Assembly (NCBI GenBank): GCA_018664265.1
Contig: JABJOR010000335.1
Location: 1-11,888, forward strand
Origin: Rhodospirillales bacterium
GTDB taxonomy: Bacteria > Pseudomonadota > Alphaproteobacteria > Rhodospirillales > Casp-alpha2
Direction: 5' to 3'
Length of the DNA stretch: 11,888 bases
The position numbers and the translations under genes are program-made. Of this stretch, positions 5,625-11,888 are shown one piece after another. Under the pieces are notes generated by a model. It did not search any database. It saw only the letters and a program-made list of their open reading frames with translations, and had not been told where the DNA came from. Position 1 is the stretch's first letter, and each line of letters begins with the position of its first letter.

Positions 5625-6533
5625 TCAATGCAATCCCGCCATATCTGGCTTTTCAAACCACTCTTTGATGAAATCAATCAAACGCCGATTGCGAAAAGGA
5701 ATGGCTTTTTGATAAACATAGGTCAGAAAGAACGTAAACGCAGGCGCGTCATAATCGCTCAACACCCTAACCAGTTCGCCTGATTGTATCTCGCGGTATG
5801 CCACATAAGATGGCAACCACGCCAGCCCTTTGCCTTGCAGGGTTGATTTTTTAATCATCGGGTTGCGGTTGACCGTAAAGTTGCCGTCAACCTTGATACG
5901 CTTGATTTCTCCGTTGATCATAAACGGCCATCCAGTATTCGTGGTTTCATGTTTGGTGCCGATACAATTATGATCTTTCAGATCATCCGGGGTTTGCGGG
6001 GTGCCATGCGTCGCCAGATATTCCGGGGTCGCGACAACAAACATCCGCCATTGAACCAGCGGGATCGCCACCAGGTTTTCATCGACAACCTCGCCACCCC
6101 GTATGGTCATATCAATCCCTTCGGCCTGCAAATCCTTGATTTCATCGGACAGGTCCAGATCAATTTGAACTTCCGGGTATTTTTCCTGAAAACGTGACAG
6201 GACTTCACTGACCATGATCTCACCAAATGAACTGGTTGTGCTGAGACAAATAGAGCCCGTCATCTCGCCTTGCAAGGCGGCAATGGATTGCCTGGCTTCG
6301 GTCGCCGATTTAACGATGGCCTGACAATAATCCAGATAAACCTTTCCAGCCTCGGTCAGCGACAGCTTTCTGGTCGTGCGGAACAAAAGTTGAATACCCA
6401 ACCGTTCCTCCAGCTTTGTCAGTTGCTGGCTTACATAGGCCTTCGATCGCCCAAGCGATTTGGCCGCTGCCGTAAAGCTGCCCTGCTCCGCTATCCGCGC
6501 GAAGATCGCCATTTCTTCAAAAGGTTCATTCAT
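5625..6533 (-). CDS. LysR-type transcriptional regulator
   Basis: At 302 residues it has the usual LysR length. The N-terminal winged helix-turn-helix spans about residues 5-64 (GSFTAAAKSLGRSKAYVSQQLTKLEERLG is its core, described here across two motifs: helix 2 FTAAAKSLG and recognition helix KAYVSQQLTKLEE). It is followed by the linker helix and a substrate-binding domain from about residue 92 (GSICLSTTSSFGE) to the C terminus. It most resembles the DsdC/AaeR/CrgA branch whose members often control a divergent gene. Here the divergent side (6534-6899) has operator-like repeats and a promoter, but no intact gene before the hybrid kinase. The start ATG at 6531-6533 has a poor Shine-Dalgarno, but the usual LysR N terminus (MNEPFEEMAIFARIAEQGSF) supports it. 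The effector is unknown. Confidence 0.93.
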   Translation of the reverse strand: MNEPFEEMAIFARIAEQGSFTAAAKSLGRSKAYVSQQLTKLEERLGIQLLFRTTRKLSLTEAGKVYLDYCQAIVKSATEARQSIAALQGEMTGSICLSTTSSFGEIMVSEVLSRFQEKYPEVQIDLDLSDEIKDLQAEGIDMTIRGGEVVDENLVAIPLVQWRMFVVATPEYLATHGTPQTPDDLKDHNCIGTKHETTNTGWPFMINGEIKRIKVDGNFTVNRNPMIKKSTLQGKGLAWLPSYVAYREIQSGELVRVLSDYDAPAFTFFLTYVYQKAIPFRNRRLIDFIKEWFEKPDMAGLH

Positions 6534-6549
6534 TAATCATCATCACTAT

Positions 6550-6603
6550 TGTTCATAAACACGAACAGTAAGTTCATTAAATGTCCTCTTATGTTCGTAA
6601 ACA
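6550..6603. promoter_or_regulatory. Probable LysR operator (paired repeats)
   Basis: Two near-identical 12-mers, TGTTCATAAACA at 6550-6561 and TGTTCGTAAACA at 6592-6603, differ at one base and start 42 bases apart, about four helical turns. The first also forms a dyad TGTTC-N8-GAACA (6550-6567). Another half-site GTTCAT lies at 6572-6577. A strong dyad near the regulator plus a second site near the divergent promoter is the typical recognition-site/activation-site layout of LysR regulators. Confidence 0.5.
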
Positions 6604-6622
6604 GGCACCTTTAGAGTATTAA
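6594..6622 (+). promoter_or_regulatory. Candidate activator-dependent divergent promoter
   Basis: TTCGTA (6594-6599) as a poor -35, a 17-base spacer and TATTAA (6617-6622) as -10. The poor -35 overlaps the second operator copy, as expected for a LysR-activated promoter. Confidence 0.35.
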
Positions 6623-6655
6623 TGAAGACAATAACACAATTCAGGAGCCAATCCA

Positions 6656-6831
6656 ATGATCTATATTTTTTACACATTCCTCATCACATTGCTCATTTTC
6701 GTGCCGGAAAGCCGGAGCAACACAACATCAACACCGCCCTCACCTGCTATTCGGTGATTTCGCGGGATGTGGAGAACTGGATGTTGAGATATTATTTTGA
6801 GAGGTATTGCTCTAATAGTTTGATGATTTGA
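6656..6831 (+). pseudogene. Possible remnant of the LysR-divergent target gene
   Basis: An ATG at 6656-6658 follows AGGAG (6643-6647) by 8 bases and lies about 35 bases after the candidate promoter, so everything points to a gene start. Its frame gives only 33 residues: a hydrophobic start MIYIFYTFLITLLIFVPE and then a Ser/Thr/Pro stretch, ending at TGA 6755-6757. In another frame the same DNA and the bases beyond it encode AGKPEQHNINTALTCYSVI followed by SRDVENWMLRYYFERY up to the stop at 6829-6831. That piece has coding-like codon use (many C/G third positions). The simplest reading is a gene broken by a frameshift and/or internal deletion. I do not recognise the family. Alternatives are a real 33-residue membrane peptide, or chance frames in an untranslated leader. 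Confidence 0.35.
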
Positions 6832-6853
6832 TCCAGTACGCCACTTGCCAATT

Positions 6854-6887
6854 ATGCTGTGTCACGTTTACAGTCGCGTAACAGCAT
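6854..6887. repeat. Inverted repeat before the hybrid kinase gene
   Basis: Perfect 7-bp arms ATGCTGT (6854-6860) and ACAGCAT (6881-6887) flank 20 bases that contain a further small dyad TTAC-N6-GTAA (6868-6881). The element ends 12 bases before the kinase start codon. It could be an operator or a leader hairpin that limits translation. A weak promoter-like pair TTGATC (6828-6833) and AATTAT (6850-6855), spaced 16 bases apart, overlaps its left arm. Confidence 0.35.
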
Positions 6888-6899
6888 CAGGCAAGAATC

Positions 6900-9344
6900 A
6901 TGAACAATCTCATTGGCATTACCAAATTCCTGCGCCTTCAACACTGGTTGATCCTATTAGCTGTCGCAACGCTTGGTATTCTTGGAACCTATTCCATCGG
7001 TCAACGTCTTGAAGATAAAGCTATTGAAAGCTGGAAACGCCAGGCGGAACTTGACGCGACCGTTGCCACAATAGCGGCGCAAAGCTGGCTAGCGCAATCT
7101 GAAACGATTATCAGCGGTCTTGCCATGGGGTTTCGCCATTCCGGCGAGATCCGCGCTGAAGAATTTGATACGATGGTGATGCAGGCAGAGGAATGGAACT
7201 CTGAATTTTCTTTTGACGCTGTTGCTGTTGTTAACAGAACCTTGCGAGACAAACGCACCGAGGTAGAGGAATCTCTTGCTCACGCTTTGTCTGATGCAAT
7301 GGATTCAGACAAGGTTGTGCCAGACGCTTATGCCCATATGGTTGTGGTCAACAGCTCAGAAACGGAAGGTATGCTTCGACCCTCTGTTGACCTTCTAACG
7401 GTACCGGAAATGGGCGAAGTGGCAAAGACGGCGCAACGCGTTCCTGATAAGGCAATTATGGGTCCAGCGTATACGGATAAAGAAGGCCACCTGTTTACTC
7501 TGGTCGGCATTGGCCTTCCCAATCGAGACAGAAGTGTCGTCATCATCGGACAGGTAGATTTATCCGAAATGCTCGACGTATTATCATCAAGCTACATCCC
7601 TGATGGCCTGGTTCTGCGGCTTTCCGAGCGTAACGACGACGCAAGTGCGGATACGAAAGTCCTGCCAATTTACGGATCGCTAGAAGCTGCAAAAGACGTC
7701 ATAGATACAGTCTCCATCCGCGTTACCCGTGGACAGGCCCGCTGGAATTATAATTGGGATATTACTGAAGAATACCTGGGAGGCGCCCCAACTGCATCCG
7801 CTACCATGGTGCAAATTGGCGGGCTGGTCATTACCATGTTGATGATTTTTTCGGTCGGCGCCATGAGCGTGCAAAACACAATCACCAAGCGTTTGGTAGA
7901 AGATCGAACCAAAGTATTGTTAGAGGAAGTCGCGGAACGAAAACAGGCCGAACAGAGACTGAGTGACAGCCACAATGAGGCAACCAACTTATCGACCCTG
8001 TTGTATGCGACGCTGGATTCTATGGACCAAGGCTTTGCCGTCTGGGATGACAATAACGAATTGGTTATATGGAATGATAAGTGTAAGGATTTTTGGCTCT
8101 ATCCCGGAGAGGTCAAGGTTGGCATGTCCAAGCTTGAATTGCTCCGCTATCTCGCCGTCAAGGGCAGCCTTGGTTCTGGTGATACCGAAAACATAGATCA
8201 ACAGCGCCTCCAGGAGATTATCTCGGAAGGCCCGGCATCTTCCGGGGAATTCGAATTGCCGGATGGACGTCATATCGTTATTCGGCGTTATCCGATGCAG
8301 AATAATTATCATTCCGCCCTTTATTCAGACATTACAGAAAACCTGGCGATGGAAGCAGAAATAGCGCGCCAAAATGATGCGCTCCACCAGAGTGAAAAGT
8401 TAAGTGCCCTAGGTGAATTGCTGGCCGGAGTTGCCCACGAACTCAACAATCCGCTTTCTGTTCTGGTCGGCCATGCTCTATTGCTCCAGGAAACCACGAG
8501 CGATGAAAAAACAATGATCCGGGCAAAGAAAATTGGAAATGCCGCAGATCGATGTGCCCGAATAGTAAAAACTTTCCTTGCAATGGCCCGCCAACAACCC
8601 ATGAACCGGCGAAACATGGATATCTATGAGGTCATCGAATCGGCTCTTGAAATTACCGCTTCCAGCATCCGCAACGCAGACATTGAAATCACAACTGAAA
8701 TATCAAAAGACCTGCCTGTTTTATGGGGTGATCCGGATCAGATTAACCAGGTTATCGTCAATCTGATCATTAATGCTCAACATGCTCTGGAAGGCACAAA
8801 TGGTGATAGAAGCATCCATCTGTCTTCTCATTACGATGAGCCTAAGAATGAAGTCATTATCCGGGTTTGCGATACAGGTAACGGCATTCCGAAAGATGTT
8901 CTGCCCCGTATATTCGATCCCTTTTTCACCACCAAGGAAGTTGGCTCGGGCACAGGCATCGGATTGTCTTTTTGTTTTCGTATTATGGAATTTCATGGTG
9001 GCAGCATCACTGTAGAAAGCTCTGACAGTAATGGCACCACATTCAGCATACGCATCCCATCAAGTTACTCGGTTGATACTCAACCTGATTTGACATCTGA
9101 TTGTGATAAAAATGCGAAGGACTTGTCCGTTCTGATCATTGAAGATGAGCAGGATGTCACGGATATTATATCTGAAATACTGACAACCTATGGTCACACC
9201 GTCAGCACTGCTGCAAATGGAGACCAGGCGCTCACACTTCTCTCAAACAATACATTTGATATCATTCTGAGTGATATGCGCATGCCTGAAATGGATGGCC
9301 CTACGCTGCATCAAAAATTATCTGAATTATACATCCAGAGATGA
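6900..9344 (+). CDS. Membrane hybrid histidine kinase, receiver domain interrupted
   Basis: The 814 residues give an N-terminal membrane helix (about 10-29), a periplasmic sensor region of about 270 residues, and a second membrane helix (about 303-324). Then come a coiled-coil linker (KQAEQRLSDSHNEA), a PAS domain (about 363-480, DSMDQGFAVWDDNNELVIW), a HisKA dimerisation domain with phospho-acceptor His513 in GVAHELNNPLSVL, and a HATPase domain (N box near 613-630, DTGNGIP at 658, GTGIGLS near 684). A receiver domain starts at about 742 with the acidic pair Glu-Asp in IIEDEQD and the phospho-acceptor Asp792 in LSDMRMPEMDG. The frame ends at residue 814, after helix 3 of the receiver, so strands 4 and 5 with the conserved Thr and Lys are missing; they are encoded in the next frame from 9341. 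The ATG at 6900 begins just before the first membrane helix; its Shine-Dalgarno is weak. The signal and cognate regulator are unknown. It is the only two-component gene visible here. Confidence 0.93.
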   Translation: MNNLIGITKFLRLQHWLILLAVATLGILGTYSIGQRLEDKAIESWKRQAELDATVATIAAQSWLAQSETIISGLAMGFRHSGEIRAEEFDTMVMQAEEWNSEFSFDAVAVVNRTLRDKRTEVEESLAHALSDAMDSDKVVPDAYAHMVVVNSSETEGMLRPSVDLLTVPEMGEVAKTAQRVPDKAIMGPAYTDKEGHLFTLVGIGLPNRDRSVVIIGQVDLSEMLDVLSSSYIPDGLVLRLSERNDDASADTKVLPIYGSLEAAKDVIDTVSIRVTRGQARWNYNWDITEEYLGGAPTASATMVQIGGLVITMLMIFSVGAMSVQNTITKRLVEDRTKVLLEEVAERKQAEQRLSDSHNEATNLSTLLYATLDSMDQGFAVWDDNNELVIWNDKCKDFWLYPGEVKVGMSKLELLRYLAVKGSLGSGDTENIDQQRLQEIISEGPASSGEFELPDGRHIVIRRYPMQNNYHSALYSDITENLAMEAEIARQNDALHQSEKLSALGELLAGVAHELNNPLSVLVGHALLLQETTSDEKTMIRAKKIGNAADRCARIVKTFLAMARQQPMNRRNMDIYEVIESALEITASSIRNADIEITTEISKDLPVLWGDPDQINQVIVNLIINAQHALEGTNGDRSIHLSSHYDEPKNEVIIRVCDTGNGIPKDVLPRIFDPFFTTKEVGSGTGIGLSFCFRIMEFHGGSITVESSDSNGTTFSIRIPSSYSVDTQPDLTSDCDKNAKDLSVLIIEDEQDVTDIISEILTTYGHTVSTAANGDQALTLLSNNTFDIILSDMRMPEMDGPTLHQKLSELYIQR

Positions 9345-9511
9345 TTAATCGCATAGCCTTCATTACCGGAGATGCCATGAACCCCGCGTATGCAAACTTC
9401 CTCGCAACTTGCGGGCGGCCTTCGCTGGAAAAACCAATCACCCCGCCCGATGTGCGTAATCTGGTCGATAAGATTATCCATGATTTGCGTGAGTCATTGT
9501 CAATCCAATAA
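9341..9511 (+). CDS. C-terminal half of the hybrid kinase receiver domain, in a shifted frame
   Basis: This 56-residue frame starts MINRIAFITGDAMNP and contains the parts missing from the upstream kinase: strand 4 with the conserved Thr (FITGD), and strand 5 with the conserved Lys31 in LEKPITPPDV, then the last helix VRNLVDKIIHDL. Joined to the upstream product it gives a normal-length receiver. Its ATG overlaps the upstream TGA as ATGA (9341-9344), a layout that allows translational coupling; equally, a one-base deletion would give the same picture. No slippery heptamer lies at the junction. There is no good Shine-Dalgarno. The last 12 bases overlap the end of the convergent aminotransferase gene. 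Its homology is clear; whether it is made as a separate protein is not. Confidence 0.65.
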   Translation: MINRIAFITGDAMNPAYANFLATCGRPSLEKPITPPDVRNLVDKIIHDLRESLSIQ

Positions 9512-10867
9512 CTCTTTACAACAATTTCGAAACACACCAACGGCTATATCAATGTCATGATCCGTGGCCGAGGGTGATACGAGCCAACAGTTATTAAACG
9601 CCATACACATAACGCCCCGATTTAACATGTAGAGGTTCATCAGGTAAGTGAGGTCATCATCATGGACCTCGTTGACATAATAAGTCATGGAGCGACATGG
9701 CTCAGGTGTAAAGTGATACGTCACACGGGCACCCAGTTGTGGCCCAGCGTGCCATGGCAACTCAAACTCCGAGATTACCGTTGCAAGTCCATCCGTTGCC
9801 CGGGCGCCTAATTCTTCAATACGATTAAAGTTTTCTTCCGTGAACATTTTTGTCAAATTGTGGTAAATACCTGTCAGAGAAAGCATGCCACCGGAGAACG
9901 TTCCGCTTATACCGACCAAACCTTCACCAGAGTGTTTTAACTGCTCGCTGATTTGTTCGGCATATTCCTCCCGAAAGCCATAGACACCTGCAGGCATGCC
10001 ACCGCCAATAGTCTTGCCCGCCGTCCAGATATCCGGTTCCAGCCCCCACCGCCCTGTCAATCCGGCCGGGCCAGACCACATAGTGTGCGTTTCATCAATC
10101 AACCAGAGCGAACCATACTTGCGGGTCAATTTTCGCACACCCTCAAGATAACCCGGTTCTGGCAGGGCGAGGCCAATATTGGTCATGGCCGGTTCCATCA
10201 TCACGACAGCCACATCCCCGTGAGCAAGTTCACGTTCCAAACCTTCCAGATCATTATACTCGACAATGCGCGTACGTTCTCCGGCGATAGCTGGTGGAGT
10301 GCCGACGTCTGATTCGTAGTAGCTGATCTCACCTTTATCATCATGGACCACCTGAACTTCCTCAACCGTGCCATGATAGGCAAAATTAGGGATCAATACC
10401 TTGGGTCGCTTGGTGATGTGGCGCGCAAGCCGAATGGCCCATCTGTTTGCATCCGTCCCGTTAAGGCTGAAATTCCAGCGAAAGTTGCCCAACTTTTTAT
10501 TGAGTTCATTCGCCACATCGATTGCTATACATGATGGCGTCTGATGCTGAATCCCCTTGTCCATTGCATCCTTCATAGGAGTAACATAATCAGGGTGGGC
10601 ATGGGACAGGGACGCATAGACTCCCATGGAAAAATCCAGATACTCGTGTCCGTCAATATCAGTCACGCGATTGCCTTTGCCGCTTTCGATGAACAGCGAG
10701 AATGGACCTTCTATGCCGGCTTGCCAGGCCATGGGCACGCCCCACATCAAGACCTTGTCAGCATCTTCTGATGCTTTACGGCATTTGGGCCGAGCTTGCG
10801 CGAAGATAAGAGATTCCCGTGTCGTCATTTCCTTGATGCGTTGGCTCGATATACCGGTTTTACTCAT
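9500..10867 (-). CDS. Class III PLP-dependent aminotransferase (HemL-like fold)
   Basis: The 455-residue protein has the class III fold and normal length. Visible landmarks are the cofactor-binding SLNGTDANRWAIRLAR (residues about 134-149; usually SGTEAN), Asp258 in LIDETH that contacts the pyridine nitrogen, and the PLP lysine Lys285 in TAGKTIGGGMPAGVYGF. The closest general resemblance is to glutamate-1-semialdehyde aminomutase-like 'aspartate aminotransferase family' proteins. It is not a standard HemL, since the N-terminal region and the GTDAN motif differ, and the operon context is polyamine-related. ATG at 10865-10867 with AGGA 9 bases upstream. It is the last gene of the agmatinase operon, 38 bp after the NTF2-like gene. 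Plausible substrates are putrescine, 4-aminobutyrate or another omega-amino compound; this is inference. Its 3' end overlaps the receiver fragment by 12 bases. Confidence 0.88.
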   Translation of the reverse strand: MSKTGISSQRIKEMTTRESLIFAQARPKCRKASEDADKVLMWGVPMAWQAGIEGPFSLFIESGKGNRVTDIDGHEYLDFSMGVYASLSHAHPDYVTPMKDAMDKGIQHQTPSCIAIDVANELNKKLGNFRWNFSLNGTDANRWAIRLARHITKRPKVLIPNFAYHGTVEEVQVVHDDKGEISYYESDVGTPPAIAGERTRIVEYNDLEGLERELAHGDVAVVMMEPAMTNIGLALPEPGYLEGVRKLTRKYGSLWLIDETHTMWSGPAGLTGRWGLEPDIWTAGKTIGGGMPAGVYGFREEYAEQISEQLKHSGEGLVGISGTFSGGMLSLTGIYHNLTKMFTEENFNRIEELGARATDGLATVISEFELPWHAGPQLGARVTYHFTPEPCRSMTYYVNEVHDDDLTYLMNLYMLNRGVMCMAFNNCWLVSPSATDHDIDIAVGVFRNCCKELLD

Positions 10868-10905
10868 GGCCTTGTTTCCTAATATGGAGAATGTGTGAAC
10901 GAACG

Positions 10906-11280
10906 TCAGGTAACATCCGTGTAGATCTTACTTATCATGCACCATTCACCCTCAACCTTCATCAGATGGAAATGGTTGATGTAATTGTTGCCAAGAAGAT
11001 TGTCTTCGACAATAGATGCACTCGCCAGTGGGTCGGCTATATGGATGAATGCGATTTCCGCGTGATAGGCTTCACCAACATCCCTTGATGACATCTCAGC
11101 TTCTAATTCATCGTAGAATGGCTGGGGTGTTCCTACATCCAGCACACCTTCCATAAACCCGGACATTAATGCATCAGGATGAAAGCATGATTTCAACAGT
11201 TTAATATTGGCCGTATAACTGCCTTCGATATAATTATCGAGGACAGCCCGAACGGCAGCGTACTCATTGGGTGACGGCAT
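10906..11280 (-). CDS. NTF2-like / putative lumazine-binding small protein
   Basis: The 124-residue protein has the alpha+beta cone signature of the NTF2 superfamily, close to the 'putative lumazine-binding' (SnoaL-related) group. It opens with helices AAVRAVLDNYIEGSYTAN, continues with FHPDALMSGF and a helix with acidic residues, and ends in strands HIADPLASASIVEDN, YINHFHLMKVEGEWCMISKIY. No signal peptide or membrane segment is visible. The start is the ATG at 11278-11280, 10 bases after the agmatinase stop; a longer open frame to 11427 overlaps the agmatinase gene and is not credible. The Shine-Dalgarno AGG is 9 or more bases away, which suggests translational coupling to agmatinase. Members of this fold include enzymes and ligand-binding proteins, so the role here, perhaps on the agmatinase or aminotransferase product, is not determined. 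Confidence 0.85.
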   Translation of the reverse strand: MPSPNEYAAVRAVLDNYIEGSYTANIKLLKSCFHPDALMSGFMEGVLDVGTPQPFYDELEAEMSSRDVGEAYHAEIAFIHIADPLASASIVEDNLLGNNYINHFHLMKVEGEWCMISKIYTDVT

Positions 11281-11290
11281 TGCATTTAAC

Positions 11291-11888
11291 CTATTTTTTA
11301 TCAGCCTTGTTGCGGTGATAATAAGTCCACAAAGCCACCATGTCCTGCGCCAATTCTGCCCCGGCAATAGCTGTAATATTTCCGGTGTCATAAGGCGGGG
11401 ATATTTCCACAATATCCATTCCCACAAGCTGTATTCCCGCCAAATTTCGAATCAAGCGATGGGCCTGTTGTGTGGTCATGCCACCAGTGACAGGTGTCCC
11501 GGTTCCCGGCGCAAAGGCCGGGTCAAGTGCGTCGATGTCAAAGGTCAGATACACCGGCCGGTCACCAACTAACGCGCGAACCTGTTCTGCAATCCGGATC
11601 GGGCCTTCATCATGAACCTGATCCGCATCAAAGATATTCATCCCCATGGGATCATCATTATGGGTGCGAATACCGATTTGGGCCGAATGCTCGGGAATGA
11701 TGAGACCATCTTTAATGGCATGATAGAACATAGTGCCATGATCCACGCGATCAGAATCAGGATCTTCCCATGTATCGGTATGTGCATCGAAATGTATCAG
11801 GGAAAGAGGGCCGTATTTTTCATGGTATGCTTTCAAAATGGGGTAACTTACAAAATGATCTCCGCCAACAGAAAGGGACGCGACTCCC
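11291..11888 (-). CDS. speB: Agmatinase (ureohydrolase), 5' end cut by window edge
   Basis: The frame runs open off the right edge; the part present is 198 codons. It is a manganese-dependent ureohydrolase that splits agmatine into putrescine and urea. Metal-ligand motifs are all visible: GGDHF at about 11852-11866, DAHTD at 11774-11788, and DIDALDPAFAPGTGTP beginning at 11539. The stretches DHGTMFYHAIKDGLI and SAQIGIRTHNDD match the agmatinase branch closely and are unlike arginase. Related enzymes (guanidinobutyrase, guanidinopropionase, guanidine hydrolase) share the metal site, so the exact substrate is slightly less certain. A TTG at 11836 is not the true start, because conserved residues continue upstream of it. 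It heads a three-gene operon with the NTF2-like protein and the aminotransferase. Stop at 11291-11293. Confidence 0.9.
   Translation of the reverse strand, partial: GVASLSVGGDHFVSYPILKAYHEKYGPLSLIHFDAHTDTWEDPDSDRVDHGTMFYHAIKDGLIIPEHSAQIGIRTHNDDPMGMNIFDADQVHDEGPIRIAEQVRALVGDRPVYLTFDIDALDPAFAPGTGTPVTGGMTTQQAHRLIRNLAGIQLVGMDIVEISPPYDTGNITAIAGAELAQDMVALWTYYHRNKADKK

Larger units (their letters stand above)
6534..6899. other. 366-bp region between lysR and the hybrid kinase gene
   Basis: No intact gene is found. The left third holds the LysR operator repeats and a divergent promoter, the middle holds a ribosome site and broken frames (possible gene remnant), and the right end holds the inverted repeat and possible promoter of the kinase gene. 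Confidence 0.6.

Noticed and set aside
6550..6567. SOS (LexA) box
   Set aside because: Alphaproteobacterial LexA boxes are direct repeats of GTTC with 7 bases between; here the pattern is an inverted GTTC/GAAC dyad repeated near lysR, better explained as a LysR site.
6622..6831. A 69-residue frame starting at ATG 6622 as an intact gene
   Set aside because: Its ATG overlaps the predicted -10 and has no ribosome site; the proper ribosome site serves the ATG at 6656 in another frame. Only its second half looks coding, so I treat it as part of a possible remnant.
9330..9346. Programmed ribosomal frameshift joining the two receiver halves
   Set aside because: There is no slippery heptamer and no clear downstream pseudoknot at the junction CAG AGA TGA. 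Coupled restart or mutation is more likely.
10906..11427. 173-residue form of the NTF2-like protein
   Set aside because: It would overlap the agmatinase gene by over 130 bases and the extra N terminus looks like a frame shadow.
11291..11836. Agmatinase as a complete 181-residue protein starting at TTG 11836
   Set aside because: The frame continues upstream to the window edge with GVASLSVGGDHFVSYP, which holds the conserved metal-binding GGDH. The gene is cut by the window, not short.
1..11888. Defence island, CRISPR array, insertion sequence, prophage or tRNA genes
   Set aside because: No regular repeat-spacer array, transposase, integrase, terminal inverted repeats or cloverleaf-like sequence was seen on either strand. 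All the long genes are housekeeping, regulatory or metabolic.

Overview
The window looks like chromosomal DNA of an alphaproteobacterium, probably a marine Rhodospirillales-like lineage. I infer this from the style of the proteins (alphaproteobacterial RecQ with an SRWGPSFRP loop, a PAS/HisKA/HATPase/REC hybrid kinase, a cysteine synthase fused to glutaredoxin) and from the moderate GC content. The genus cannot be fixed from sequence alone. I see no rRNA, tRNA, CRISPR array, insertion sequence or prophage gene.

Layout, left to right. Positions 50-5478 are a run of five minus-strand genes: recQ helicase, a CysK-glutaredoxin fusion, a 53-residue acidic protein ending in CCGSCS, a stand-alone cyclic-nucleotide-binding protein, and a YdjM-type membrane metal-dependent hydrolase. 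The gaps are 80-142 bp and most carry plausible promoters of their own, so this is a collinear run rather than one tight operon. The gap between the CCGSCS gene and cysK holds a 14-bp RNA hairpin and then an array of TGAAAC(AC) repeats laid over the cysK promoter.

Positions 5625-6533 encode a LysR-type regulator. Upstream of it, on the other strand, are matched operator-like repeats, a promoter and a good ribosome binding site, but only a short or broken reading frame follows. This looks like a regulator whose divergent target gene has been lost.

Positions 6900-9511 encode a membrane hybrid histidine kinase. Its C-terminal receiver domain is cut in two: the first frame stops after the phospho-acceptor half, and a second frame starting in an ATGA overlap encodes the rest of the receiver fold. 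Either a frameshift has occurred or the receiver is made as two translationally coupled pieces.

Positions 9500-11888 are a minus-strand operon reading agmatinase (cut by the window edge), an NTF2/lumazine-binding-like small protein, and a class III PLP aminotransferase. Agmatinase makes putrescine and urea. The tight spacing suggests the other two act on the same polyamine or a guanidino/amino acid, but the aminotransferase substrate is unknown.

The points most worth following up are the CCGSCS microprotein next to the CysK-Grx fusion with its repeat-covered promoter, the split receiver, and the agmatinase/NTF2-like/aminotransferase operon.
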